Of a stretch of 21,086 bases of DNA, positions 1 through 7,574 are shown in pieces (the stretch's first letter is position 1; each line of letters opens with the position of its first letter). The stretch is taken from positions 1-21,086 of IMG/VR virus record IMGVR_UViG_3300028743_000032. One strand, written 5' to 3'. This DNA is from a virus. The position numbers were made by a program, and so were the translations under genes. The notes below the pieces were generated by a model. It was given only the letters and a program-made list of their open reading frames with translations. It did not search any database and had not been told where the DNA came from.

Positions 1-2
1 AT

Positions 3-77
3 TTGAAGATAAAAATAGCCTATTTTGTTGATAGATACAAGTTGGCTGGGAAAAAATATATTATAACATTTAATTGA
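3..77 (+). CDS. C-terminal fragment of an upstream ORF (partial)
   Basis: A reading frame open from the window edge runs 24 codons and stops at TGA 75-77, two bases before the next gene's ATG. The residues (ending KKYIITFN) alternate hydrophobic and charged, which would fit the last beta-strands of a structural protein, and the tight spacing is what the rest of the window shows. It is too short to identify, and a 24-codon open stretch can occur by chance in AT-rich DNA. Confidence 0.3.
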   Translation: MKIKIAYFVDRYKLAGKKYIITFN

Positions 78-78
78 T

Positions 79-1899
79 ATGAAAGAATTTGCAGCACAAA
101 CTGGAGGAAGATACGTATACATAGAAGATATTTTGAACTTGCAAAATTTATCTCTAGCATTTTCAAATATGTTTTCAGGATGTGGAAACTTTATAATAAG
201 CGGATGCCAGTTGGTGTCCGGTGGAATTACTGAAGGTTACGTAAATATCAATGGTAAGATAAGATATTGTGCATCTTCCAGTACATTATCAACGTGGCCT
301 ATTTACATAACCGAACATGAAACGGACGAGACAATAACTTATGCTGATTCAAATGTAAAGGTTGGAAGGAAGATTTATGATACTGTAATAAATACAGTAG
401 CACCTACAGATGGCTCTCAGTACATAACTATGGCTCAGGATGGAACTACAGTTAGAATGAAAGATGCGTTCTTCGGTAAATACTCTTTAATACTAGACCC
501 ACAAGTTGCATCTCAGTCTGTAAATAAGCCCATTACATTTAATGGAAAGATTACAGCTTCAGGTGCGATCTCTTCAGTTTCTCCAATAGACATGACTTCC
601 GGAACATACGATTTAAATTTTTCATATGATACATCCGGGAATCTATCAATACAATCTAAAATTTCAGATACAGTAATTCAAAAGATAACTGTTTCTGTGG
701 ATGGGGCATTTGGATTTTACAGAAATGGAGTTTTGTTAGCGTCACTTACCAAGGATTACTTCCAGGTAAACGTAAATGTGCTTTGTAATTATATAAAGGG
801 TGGAAATATAGTTGTTACTGGAAATAATATTTATAATTCTGGAGTTGGCTCGGATGATGGAAAACTTAGCATAAATATGTTAGGCTACAACGGGCTTACG
901 GGGTACTTTTTAGGCACCGAAATAGGAGATGGTAAAGGTAACACATTTGCATACTTTGATCCAAAAAACAGTGTTTCTACAGTATATAGTCCATTCTATT
1001 CTTCCAGCTCATTGCCGGTAGGGTTTGGACTTAACCACAACACGCTGCCTAAGACGGATCTTACTCTTACGAAATATATTCTTTTCAGTGATAAAGATAA
1101 GTCTTCTATGGCTACACTTGGATATACTTCTATTACCGATGCAAATTTCTACATAAATAACTCGATCGGTAATTTAGTGTTACAAAATAATGTAAATGTC
1201 ACTGGGGTATTTTCTGTTGGAGGAATTGACATTTCTCAAACGTATGCTACAAACGCAGCACTAACTTCATTATCAAATGCAGCAGCAATTTCAGCTAATG
1301 TGTATTCAAAAACAGATGCTGATAATAGATTTGCAAAACTATCTGGAGGTTTTACTCAACTTATAACAGCTATTGGTGGAGACGCTGCAACCGCAAAGGC
1401 TACTTTATGTGATCAGATAGGAGCACTTAATTTAGTTGGAGTGACAAATAATTGTGCAATAAAAACTCAATTGTTTGCTGATATGGTTGCTAATGGATTG
1501 AATACTTCTTCTCCAACATATACCACCGATTTAGACACAAGGAAAAGAGCATTGTGCACAAATATAGGTGCCGCTTATGCAACTGATACTCAGGCCAAAT
1601 TAAAGGACACTGGATGGATATTGATAAGTACCGGGTTATATGTTAGGCAAATAGGTAATATTGTAAATGTTCAGGGCAATTTTGTAGATACTGGGGCAAC
1701 CGGAACATTATATAGTTTGCCTACAAGCATTGACCCTCCTACATACGGCTTGTCTTGGGAATATACCTCAATATATTCGGGAGACCAAAATTACGGAATG
1801 CAAATGCAAATTGATGCAGGTTCCAGAGATATAAAAGTATTGAGTAATCGTAGAGGTAATGGATATACTCATTATATATCACAAGTTTATTTTGTATAA
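79..1899 (+). CDS. Tail fibre / receptor-binding-type structural protein
   Basis: A 606-residue protein with no signal peptide or membrane segment, rich in Ser, Thr, Gly, Asn and beta-strand patterns, as in phage fibres. The N-terminal ~110 residues (an EDILNLQNLSLAF helix, then NFIISGCQLVSGG and a GYVNINGKIRY strand) resemble the attachment domain I associate with tail proteins of Bacteroidetes phages. The middle (about 150-390) is repetitive beta material. At about residues 410-425 is the VYSKTDADNRFAKLSGG type of motif that is very common in phage tail fibres. The C-terminal ~100 residues (DTGWILISTGLYVRQIGNIVNVQG onward) look like a terminal receptor-binding or tip domain. It closes the structural side of the window. 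Host receptor specificity cannot be read from the sequence. A baseplate or collar protein is the main alternative. Confidence 0.75.
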   Translation: MKEFAAQTGGRYVYIEDILNLQNLSLAFSNMFSGCGNFIISGCQLVSGGITEGYVNINGKIRYCASSSTLSTWPIYITEHETDETITYADSNVKVGRKIYDTVINTVAPTDGSQYITMAQDGTTVRMKDAFFGKYSLILDPQVASQSVNKPITFNGKITASGAISSVSPIDMTSGTYDLNFSYDTSGNLSIQSKISDTVIQKITVSVDGAFGFYRNGVLLASLTKDYFQVNVNVLCNYIKGGNIVVTGNNIYNSGVGSDDGKLSINMLGYNGLTGYFLGTEIGDGKGNTFAYFDPKNSVSTVYSPFYSSSSLPVGFGLNHNTLPKTDLTLTKYILFSDKDKSSMATLGYTSITDANFYINNSIGNLVLQNNVNVTGVFSVGGIDISQTYATNAALTSLSNAAAISANVYSKTDADNRFAKLSGGFTQLITAIGGDAATAKATLCDQIGALNLVGVTNNCAIKTQLFADMVANGLNTSSPTYTTDLDTRKRALCTNIGAAYATDTQAKLKDTGWILISTGLYVRQIGNIVNVQGNFVDTGATGTLYSLPTSIDPPTYGLSWEYTSIYSGDQNYGMQMQIDAGSRDIKVLSNRRGNGYTHYISQVYFV

Positions 1900-1910
1900 A
1901 TTAAATAGTT

Positions 1911-2135
1911 ATGAGAATAGTAGATTATGCTGGAGATGTCACCAGTCAGAAAAACATTCAATCTGTAAAAATTGTTCAACAAACAATTATTCCGGAGATC
2001 AAAATAACAGAAAAAGTTGTTGAACAACCAAAAGAGGAGAAAAAAGTAGATGAACCAGTTATTGAACCAGCCCCAAGAACTTCCACGGAAACGAAAGAAG
2101 AGGATGGGGAGAAAGAGAAAGAAGAGAAGGTTTGA
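1911..2135 (+). CDS. Small Glu/Lys/Pro-rich protein of unknown function
   Basis: A 74-residue ORF starting 11 nt after the fibre gene's stop. The first ~30 residues look ordered (MRIVDYAGDVTSQKNIQSVK). From about residue 35 it is low complexity, with Glu, Lys and Pro dominating and a strongly charged end (EEDGEKEKEEKV), so it is probably disordered. No family is recognised. It follows a tail gene and may be a minor virion protein, but that is only from position. Its last ~30 nt overlap the next gene in another frame, and its stop (GTT TGA T) lies just before a perfect 13-bp inverted repeat. The ORF could therefore also be the front half of a frameshifted product (see findings). Confidence 0.6.
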   Translation: MRIVDYAGDVTSQKNIQSVKIVQQTIIPEIKITEKVVEQPKEEKKVDEPVIEPAPRTSTETKEEDGEKEKEEKV

Positions 2136-2427
2136 TGAAATTCGATTGGGGTATCACTTAAAACATGAAACCCCAATCGAATACAGTTTAATTATGGAAG
2201 CTACCAGAAACATGAACGACTACAAGCCTTCAGTCGAATTGATAGAAATGGTAGCTTATATTTCAAAAGATAAGTTTTTCAAGACTATCAAATTTTGGAA
2301 AGCCTTAAGGGATTATAGAAAAAACGGTTTGCATACCAGTGAGCCGGCGGTGTCTGGGGTAAAACAGGAGTTATATTACATAAGCGTAAGAAAGAAAAAG
2401 TTCAGGGATGCGAGAGGAAAGATGTGA
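2104..2427 (+). CDS. Small basic protein of unknown function
   Basis: The reading frame allows starts at 2050 (125 aa) or 2104 (107 aa). I prefer 2104 because it reduces the overlap with the upstream ORF to about 30 nt and removes residues that merely mirror that ORF's purine-rich DNA. The N-terminus is extremely basic (MGRKRKKRRFDEIR). The body (about residues 25-85) looks like a small helical domain, and the C-terminus is again basic (SVRKKKFRDARGKM). This composition would suit nucleic-acid binding, but no motif or family is recognised. The gene ends inside the loop of a probable terminator, so it is likely the last gene of the upstream transcription unit. Confidence 0.6.
   Translation: MGRKRKKRRFDEIRLGYHLKHETPIEYSLIMEATRNMNDYKPSVELIEMVAYISKDKFFKTIKFWKALRDYRKNGLHTSEPAVSGVKQELYYISVRKKKFRDARGKM
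2140..2182 (+). repeat. Perfect 13-bp inverted repeat (strong RNA hairpin)
   Basis: The arms ATTCGATTGGGGT (2140-2152) and ACCCCAATCGAAT (2170-2182) are exact reverse complements around a 17-nt loop. The left arm begins 5 nt after the stop of the 74-aa ORF, and the whole element lies inside the basic protein gene. No T-run follows, so it is not an ordinary intrinsic terminator. A translational or frameshift signal, an RNA processing site or a protein-binding palindrome are all possible. Confidence 0.8.
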
Positions 2428-2451
2428 TAGTCTTTCTTTTCGTATCTTTTT
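2411..2451 (+). terminator. Probable rho-independent terminator
   Basis: The arms CGAGAGGAAAGA (2411-2422) and TCTTTCTTTTCG (2431-2442) form a 12-bp RNA stem with two G-U pairs around an 8-nt loop. It is followed by a U-rich stretch, TATCTTTTT (2443-2451). The TGA of the preceding gene sits in the loop. Together with the promoter ~35 nt downstream, this marks a boundary between the structural and metabolic/replication transcription units. The stem is only moderately GC-rich, so efficiency is uncertain. Confidence 0.55.
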
Positions 2452-2483
2452 GCAATAATTAAGACCTATATAATGTTAAATTA

Positions 2484-2515
2484 TTTGTAGATTCCAAACC
2501 AATACCATACTTTTG
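2484..2515 (+). promoter_or_regulatory. Bacteroidetes-type promoter upstream of thyX
   Basis: TTTG at 2484-2487, a 20-nt spacer and TACTTTTG at 2508-2515 match the known Bacteroidetes primary-sigma consensus (-33 TTTG, -7 TAnnTTTG). Transcription would begin near 2522, leaving a leader of about 26 nt before the ATG at 2548. It lies right after a terminator-like hairpin in the largest gap of this part of the window. Confidence 0.7.
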
Positions 2516-2547
2516 TTTCATTATATCGAAAATTTAAAAATCATAGC

Positions 2548-3501
2548 ATGAAAGTAATGTATTCGTCTTGTGAAATACTACCACAAGAAAACGGTGTAGA
2601 GGGTATCTACAAAATAATTGAAAAGGCAGGAAGAACCTGTTATCATTCTGAAAAGAACATCACTAATGATTCTGCTGAAAAGTTTGCTGAACGCATGGCT
2701 AAGAGTGGGCATACCTCGATGTTGGAACATGGATCTGTTTATTTGGAAATTAGAGATACAGACTACAGGGAAGATCATTTTGGAATAAAGGCTGCAATTG
2801 ATAGATTATCTAATGACCCATATACTAAGGTGCAGTGCTGGCTTGATCCATATCAAATTTATGAATACAACATATCTACGAATTTGAGAGTTTTGTTTCA
2901 AAACAATTGTTTGCATTTGTTGAAGTTTGTGTATTCTCCAAGTAAATTAAATATTAATGTTCCATCTGTATATCATGAAAGAAGAGTCACTTTCTTAATG
3001 CATGTTGATCGTATAACTGGGGAAAGCTTTCTTCGTCATAGAACTATTATGAGTGACGAATTACCACTTGAATGTATTCCAGTGCATATAGATGATCATG
3101 CGTTCTCGTATGCTAGAGAAAGTACAAGGTATTGCAACTACTCTAAGGGAAATTTTGGTGGAGATATTGCTTTTATAGTACCCGGTATAATTAGAGGTCT
3201 TCCAGAAATTCCTAAAGTGGCAGACGACTCTGCTGTATCTGAATGGGCACAAGCTTGTTCCGAATCTGAAAATCACTATATGAGTTTACTTAAAAAAGGA
3301 TGGACTCCAGAGTATGCTAGATATGTTTTGGATTTCAGTATTTACTCTCCACTGGTAATGACTGGATTTGTTTCTGATTGGGATAAGTTTTTTGCACTTA
3401 GATGTTCAGATTCAAAAGTGGGCAGACCTCATCCAGATGCAAGTTTTATTGCTGATATGGCTAGACAACAGTTAAGGGAATTTTTAGCTAACAATAGATG
3501 A
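2548..3501 (+). CDS. thyX: Flavin-dependent thymidylate synthase ThyX
   Basis: The 317-residue protein fits ThyX, which methylates dUMP to dTMP using methylene-tetrahydrofolate, FAD and NADPH. Visible motifs are SGHTSMLEH (about 53-61; usual ThyX N-terminal motif), RHR at 163-165, FSYARESTRYCNYSKG (about 187-202), and near the C-terminus FFALRCSDSK...PHP, matching the usual LR..AHP segment. The ThyX signature is normally RHR followed by seven residues and Ser. Here RHR and the Ser of ARES (S192) are separated by 26 residues, because a ~19-residue segment is inserted after RHR. The gene heads the transcription unit and probably works with the ribonucleotide reductase downstream to supply dNTPs for an AT-rich genome. 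The family call is firm. Whether the insertion alters activity is unknown. Confidence 0.9.
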   Translation: MKVMYSSCEILPQENGVEGIYKIIEKAGRTCYHSEKNITNDSAEKFAERMAKSGHTSMLEHGSVYLEIRDTDYREDHFGIKAAIDRLSNDPYTKVQCWLDPYQIYEYNISTNLRVLFQNNCLHLLKFVYSPSKLNINVPSVYHERRVTFLMHVDRITGESFLRHRTIMSDELPLECIPVHIDDHAFSYARESTRYCNYSKGNFGGDIAFIVPGIIRGLPEIPKVADDSAVSEWAQACSESENHYMSLLKKGWTPEYARYVLDFSIYSPLVMTGFVSDWDKFFALRCSDSKVGRPHPDASFIADMARQQLREFLANNR

Positions 3502-3531
3502 AAGAATTTTTAAATTAAATACAAACACAAG

Positions 3532-4677
3532 ATGTTTATGGATTTTTTTAAATCAAAGAAGAAGCCGGAAGATAATTCAAAATTTTCTCCCCTTAAGGTA
3601 GTTTTTATACTGAAAAGAAGGGAAGATTATTCGTCTAAAATGGTGAATGGTAATTATTCTTCAGTGGCTACGGGAATGTGGAATAGCAGCAAATTCGTGT
3701 CGGATATGCTAAATTCTATGGGTATTAAATCTTATCAGGTTATGGTTATTGACAACAATGACATTGATAAAGTATGTGCGGATTACAAACCTACTCATGT
3801 ATTTATCGAAGGACTCTGGGTTGTTCCAGATAAATTTGATATACTTAAAAAATTGCATCCCAATATTGTATGGACAGTTAGGTGTCATTCAGAAACTCCA
3901 TTTTTAGCACAAGAAGGTATTGCTATGAATTGGATAGCAGAATATTGGAAACGTAATGTATATGTGGCCGCAAATAGCCCAAGGATGCAGCATGAGCTTA
4001 AAATATACTGTGAAGGTATTATCGGTGCACCGGCATGTATTCTTTTCGATACAGCGCATTATTACCCCTTACTGACAAATTATTATCCAATTGTAAAAGA
4101 ATGGGATGAACCTGGACGATGGGACAACAATGAGAGTAACCGTATTGATATTGGCTGCTTTGGAGCAATAAGACTTTTAAAAAATCAATTGATTCAAGCC
4201 TCAGCAGCTTACGAATATGCACAATCAATTGGCAAAAAATTGTACTTCCATATTAATTCAGGAAGAGTTGAAGGGAACGCTGACCCAGTACTTAAGAATA
4301 TAAGATCTTATTTTGATCAATTACCAGATGCGGAATTGGTTGAACATAGTTGGTCCGGACATAAAGAATTTTTGTCCAATTTATCGTATATGAATTTGTT
4401 GCTTCAGTGCAGTTTTAGCGAAACGTACAACATAGTTACAGCAGACGCTCTTAGTTGTGGTGTACCGGTTGTAGTATCTTCCGAAATTCCATATGCAAAA
4501 TCTGGAATAGCCGATCCTACATGTTCTGAAGATATAGTCCAAAAAATAAGAAGTGTGATGGGTAATTCTCGTTATTCGGTTGCGCAAAATGTAGATGGGC
4601 TTAACCAATATTCTTTAATGACAAAAAAGATTTGGAAAAAATATTTTGAAAATGAACTTGCATTTATGGGTTTGTAA
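3532..4677 (+). CDS. GT-B fold glycosyltransferase (GT4-like)
   Basis: A 381-residue protein with two Rossmann-like halves. The N-terminal half (about 20-190) has alternating strands and helices such as LKVVFILKRR and THVFIEGLWVV. The C-terminal half starts around IDIGCFGAIRLLKNQ and contains the donor-binding segment CSFSETYNIVTADALSCGVPVVVS. E297 and D305 are placed like the E-x7-E element of GT4 retaining transferases. There is no membrane segment, so it acts in the cytoplasm. An in-frame ATG two codons downstream (3538) is an equally plausible start. Substrate is unknown. Likely roles for a phage are glycosylation of DNA bases or virion proteins, or modification of host surface sugars; nothing in the sequence decides between these. 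Confidence 0.75.
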   Translation: MFMDFFKSKKKPEDNSKFSPLKVVFILKRREDYSSKMVNGNYSSVATGMWNSSKFVSDMLNSMGIKSYQVMVIDNNDIDKVCADYKPTHVFIEGLWVVPDKFDILKKLHPNIVWTVRCHSETPFLAQEGIAMNWIAEYWKRNVYVAANSPRMQHELKIYCEGIIGAPACILFDTAHYYPLLTNYYPIVKEWDEPGRWDNNESNRIDIGCFGAIRLLKNQLIQASAAYEYAQSIGKKLYFHINSGRVEGNADPVLKNIRSYFDQLPDAELVEHSWSGHKEFLSNLSYMNLLLQCSFSETYNIVTADALSCGVPVVVSSEIPYAKSGIADPTCSEDIVQKIRSVMGNSRYSVAQNVDGLNQYSLMTKKIWKKYFENELAFMGL

Positions 4678-4694
4678 AAAGATAATAACGATTT

Positions 4695-4859
4695 ATGAAG
4701 AACAAAATAACTTACCCAGTTATGTTCTCACTTTGTATAATGCTCAGTCTATTGATTGAGCATTATCAGCCAAGTGAAAAACAAGTGTTGATAGCGTCTT
4801 ATGTGGTGTGCTCAATTGTCACTACAAAATGTGGATATGGTAAATTTATCTGGTATTGA
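4695..4859 (+). CDS. Putative 54-aa two-helix membrane peptide
   Basis: A short ORF fills the 204-nt gap between the glycosyltransferase and nrdD. The translation has a short polar N-terminus (MKNKITYP), a hydrophobic segment (about 8-21), a polar turn (EHYQPSEKQ), a second hydrophobic segment (about 31-43) and a short basic or aromatic end. Hydrophobic-polar-hydrophobic organisation in a gap that would otherwise be empty supports a real gene, perhaps a holin-like or other small phage membrane protein. Against this, the coding sequence contains a 13-bp hairpin that may be the real reason for conservation. No family is recognised. Confidence 0.5.
   Translation: MKNKITYPVMFSLCIMLSLLIEHYQPSEKQVLIASYVVCSIVTTKCGYGKFIWY
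4737..4766 (+). repeat. Strong inverted repeat in the glycosyltransferase-nrdD gap
   Basis: ATAATGCTCA (4737-4746) and TGAGCATTAT (4757-4766) are perfect 10-bp arms. In RNA the stem continues inward through G-U, U-A and C-G to a 13-bp stem with a TATT tetraloop. No T-run follows, so it is not a standard intrinsic terminator. It could be a processing or stability element between the thyX-glycosyltransferase and nrdDG segments, or an operator-like palindrome. Confidence 0.7.
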
Positions 4860-4881
4860 TATAACAATTAAATAATTAAAA

Positions 4882-6975
4882 ATGGTAGTAATTAAAAGAG
4901 ACGGTTCGAAAGAACCCTTTAATTTCGAAAAAATCCAAGCGGCTGTAGAAAAAGCTTATTTATCTGTAGGAAGGCAACTTCCGGACAGAATTAGAGAATT
5001 GCTAAAGGATAGTGTAAAAAACTATTGCATAGGTAGAGAAAAACTTTCTGTTGAAGAGATTCAGGACTTTGTAGAAAGGTTTTTGATGTGCAGTGAAGCC
5101 TACAAGGAATCTAAATCATTTATTCTATATCGACAAAAGCATAAAGAGGAAAGAGATGTTTTAAATAGACTAAAATTTATTGAAAGTTATTGTGATTCTA
5201 TTAATCCGGCATCTGGAAGCAAATACGATTCAAATGCGAATGTTGAAAACAAAAACATAGCCACTCTTTCTGGAGAGCTTCCTAAATCTCAGTATATTAG
5301 TATTAACAGAAGAATGCTGACCGATAAAATAAAAGAGATTTACGGAAAAGAAACCGCCAATAAGTATTTGGATTTACTTAACCATCATTTTATTTACAAA
5401 AACGATGAAACATCTTTAGCTAATTATTGTGCGAGTATTACCATGTATCCTTGGTTAAATGAGGGTACAATGGCGATAGGTGGAAATTCGTTGGCTCCCA
5501 CTAATTTAAAATCTTTCTGTGGAGGATTCATAAACATGGTATTTATGGTATCTGGAATGCTAAGTGGCGCGTGCGCCACACCGGAATTCTTAATGTACAT
5601 GAATCATTTTGTGGGACTTGAATATGGAAAAGATTACTACAAACATATAGATGATGTAGTGGATATTTCTGTAAAAAGACGCACAATAGACAAAATGATA
5701 ACAGATTGTTTTGAACAAGTTGTGTATTCTATCAATCAGCCTACAGGTGCTCGTAATTTTCAAGCAGTGTTTTGGAATATTTCTTATTATGACAAAAATT
5801 ATTTTGATAGTTTATTTGGCAATTTCTATTTTCCAGATGGAACTAAGCCTGACTGGGATTCTTTGAATTGGTTACAAAAGAGATTTATGGTATGGTTTAA
5901 TAAAGAACGCACAAGAGCCATACTAACTTTCCCAGTAGAAACTATGGCACTACTTAGCGAAAATGGGGACGTAAAAGATAAAGAATATGGAGATTTTACT
6001 GCAAAGATGTATTCTGAAGGGCATTCTTTCTTTACCTATATAAGTGATAACGCTGATAGTCTAGCTAGTTGCTGTCGGCTCCGGAATGAAATACAGGATA
6101 ACGGATTTAGCTATACACTTGGTGCTGGAGGCGTTTCTACCGGTTCAAAGAGCGTTCTTACTATTAATGTGAATAGATGCATTCAATATGCTTACAAGCA
6201 CGAGCAAGATATTTATGAATATTTTGAAAGGGTAGCCGAGTTATGCCATAAGGCCCAGAATGCATACAATGAAAACTTAAAACACTTTAAGGAACGTGGA
6301 ATGCTTCCGTTATTTGATGCTGGATACATAAATATTGATAGACAATATCTTACAATTGGCGTAAATGGAATAGTAGAGGCGGCAGAGTTTCTAGGAATAG
6401 CAATTAAGGACTGTAAACAGTATCAAGATTTTGTTGGAATAATACTTGGAATTGTTGAAAAACTAAACAAAAAATACAAAACAAAAGAAACCATGTTCAA
6501 TTGCGAGATGATTCCAGCAGAAAATGTTGGAGTTAAGCATGCAAAATGGGACAAGGAAGACGGTTATTTGGTTAATAGAGATTGTTACAATAGCTATTTT
6601 TACGCCGTTGAAGATGATTCTCTTAGTGTTTTGGATAAGTTTAAGCTTCATGGTAAAAGATATATCGAACATCTTACTGGGGGATCCGCACTACATATGA
6701 ATCTCGAAGAACACCTTACCAAAGATCAGTACAGAAACTTGCTTAAGGTAGCAGCTAATGAAGGGTGTAATTACTTTACTTTTAATATTCCAAATACAGT
6801 TTGTAATGACTGCGGACATATTGATAAACGCTATTTACATGAATGCCCAGAATGCCATAGTAAAAATATAGACTATCTTACTCGTGTCATAGGTTATATG
6901 AAGCGGGTAAGCAGCTTTTCAATAGCAAGACAAAAAGAAGCCGGAAAGAGATATTATGCTAAAGTTTACAAATAG
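4882..6975 (+). CDS. nrdD: Anaerobic (class III) ribonucleoside-triphosphate reductase
   Basis: The 697-residue protein reduces NTPs to dNTPs with a glycyl radical and functions only without oxygen. Residues 1 to ~95 form an ATP-cone allosteric domain (VVIKRDGSKEPFNFEKIQAAV). Candidate catalytic cysteines are C183 (NYCASI) and C397/C398 (SCCRLRN), followed by the loop TLGAGGVSTGSKS. A zinc site is formed by C641, C644, C655 and C658. The glycyl-radical segment is RVIGYM with G671, 26 residues from the C-terminus, followed by the family-type ending (ARQKEAGKRYY). Length and domain order match the family. The last 20 nt overlap nrdG, indicating coupled expression with its activase. It implies replication in an anaerobic host. 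Confidence 0.95.
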   Translation: MVVIKRDGSKEPFNFEKIQAAVEKAYLSVGRQLPDRIRELLKDSVKNYCIGREKLSVEEIQDFVERFLMCSEAYKESKSFILYRQKHKEERDVLNRLKFIESYCDSINPASGSKYDSNANVENKNIATLSGELPKSQYISINRRMLTDKIKEIYGKETANKYLDLLNHHFIYKNDETSLANYCASITMYPWLNEGTMAIGGNSLAPTNLKSFCGGFINMVFMVSGMLSGACATPEFLMYMNHFVGLEYGKDYYKHIDDVVDISVKRRTIDKMITDCFEQVVYSINQPTGARNFQAVFWNISYYDKNYFDSLFGNFYFPDGTKPDWDSLNWLQKRFMVWFNKERTRAILTFPVETMALLSENGDVKDKEYGDFTAKMYSEGHSFFTYISDNADSLASCCRLRNEIQDNGFSYTLGAGGVSTGSKSVLTINVNRCIQYAYKHEQDIYEYFERVAELCHKAQNAYNENLKHFKERGMLPLFDAGYINIDRQYLTIGVNGIVEAAEFLGIAIKDCKQYQDFVGIILGIVEKLNKKYKTKETMFNCEMIPAENVGVKHAKWDKEDGYLVNRDCYNSYFYAVEDDSLSVLDKFKLHGKRYIEHLTGGSALHMNLEEHLTKDQYRNLLKVAANEGCNYFTFNIPNTVCNDCGHIDKRYLHECPECHSKNIDYLTRVIGYMKRVSSFSIARQKEAGKRYYAKVYK

Positions 6976-7453
6976 TAGTATTGTCTTCCAAGAACTTCCA
7001 AATGAAGTTACCTTGGCGATAAATATAGCTGGGTGCCCAAACAAATGTGTTGGGTGCCACAGCTCTTTTCTCCAAGAAGATATAGGGGAAGATTTGACAT
7101 ATGAAAAATTAGAGGATTTGATAAGAAATAATGATGGAATTACGGCTGTATGTTTTATGGGGGGAGACTCTCAGCCTCAGTACATTAATTTATTTGCTGG
7201 ATATTTATATGCTCGTTTTCCAGATATTCGTGTAGGATGGTATTCTGGTAGGTCTGAGATATACCTAGATGTGATATATTGTTTCTTTGATTATATAAAA
7301 ATAGGCCCATATATTCCAGAATTTGGACCACTAAATAATCCAAAAACCAATCAAAAATTATTCAAAGTTACTCACCCAAATGGTTATATGCAAAAGCCAA
7401 AATTGATTGATATAACAAGTAGTTTTTGGAATAACCATAAGTTTGGTCAATAA
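6956..7453 (+). CDS. nrdG: Anaerobic ribonucleotide reductase activating protein (radical SAM)
   Basis: A 165-residue protein with the radical-SAM cysteine motif CX3CX2C at C27, C31 and C34 (AGCPNKCVGCH), which binds a [4Fe-4S] cluster. The downstream VCFMGGDSQPQ segment corresponds to the SAM-binding GGE-type motif. NrdG uses SAM and an electron to install the glycyl radical on NrdD. The gene begins 20 nt before the nrdD stop, the standard pairing. The short length is typical of NrdG. Its C-terminal part (GPYIPEFGPLNNPKTNQKLF) also matches the family pattern. Confidence 0.93.
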   Translation: MLKFTNSSIVFQELPNEVTLAINIAGCPNKCVGCHSSFLQEDIGEDLTYEKLEDLIRNNDGITAVCFMGGDSQPQYINLFAGYLYARFPDIRVGWYSGRSEIYLDVIYCFFDYIKIGPYIPEFGPLNNPKTNQKLFKVTHPNGYMQKPKLIDITSSFWNNHKFGQ

Positions 7454-7519
7454 TTTTAGTTTTGTAACTTAATTATAACTAGTTACTTAAAAAATTTTTT
7501 AAAAATAATTCCAAAAATA

Positions 7520-7551
7520 CTTGCATATCAAAATGTCAACAACTAAATTTG
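7520..7551 (+). promoter_or_regulatory. Bacteroidetes-type promoter for the replication operon
   Basis: CTTG at 7520-7523, a 20-nt spacer and TAAATTTG at 7544-7551 reproduce the same spacing as the thyX promoter and the TAnnTTTG -7 element. An A6T6 tract (7489-7500) and further A-runs lie just upstream and could act as an UP-like element. The leader to the ATG at 7575 would be only about 16 nt. This is the second largest gap in the window, at the junction between nrdG and the recombination/replication genes. Confidence 0.65.
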
Positions 7552-7574
7552 CAAAACCATTATAAACAAAAACA

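Noticed and set aside
7442-7464. TTTG ... TAGTTTTG as an additional promoter after nrdG
   Set aside because: The -7-like element matches TAnnTTTG, but the spacing to the upstream TTTG is 11 nt instead of about 20. The element at 7520-7551 is much better.
7464-7500. GTAACT/AGTTAC stem followed by an A6T6 tract after nrdG, as a terminator
   Set aside because: Only six mostly A-T pairs with an 11-nt loop, and the T-run is separated from the stem by eight bases. It may still contribute as AT-rich promoter-upstream DNA.
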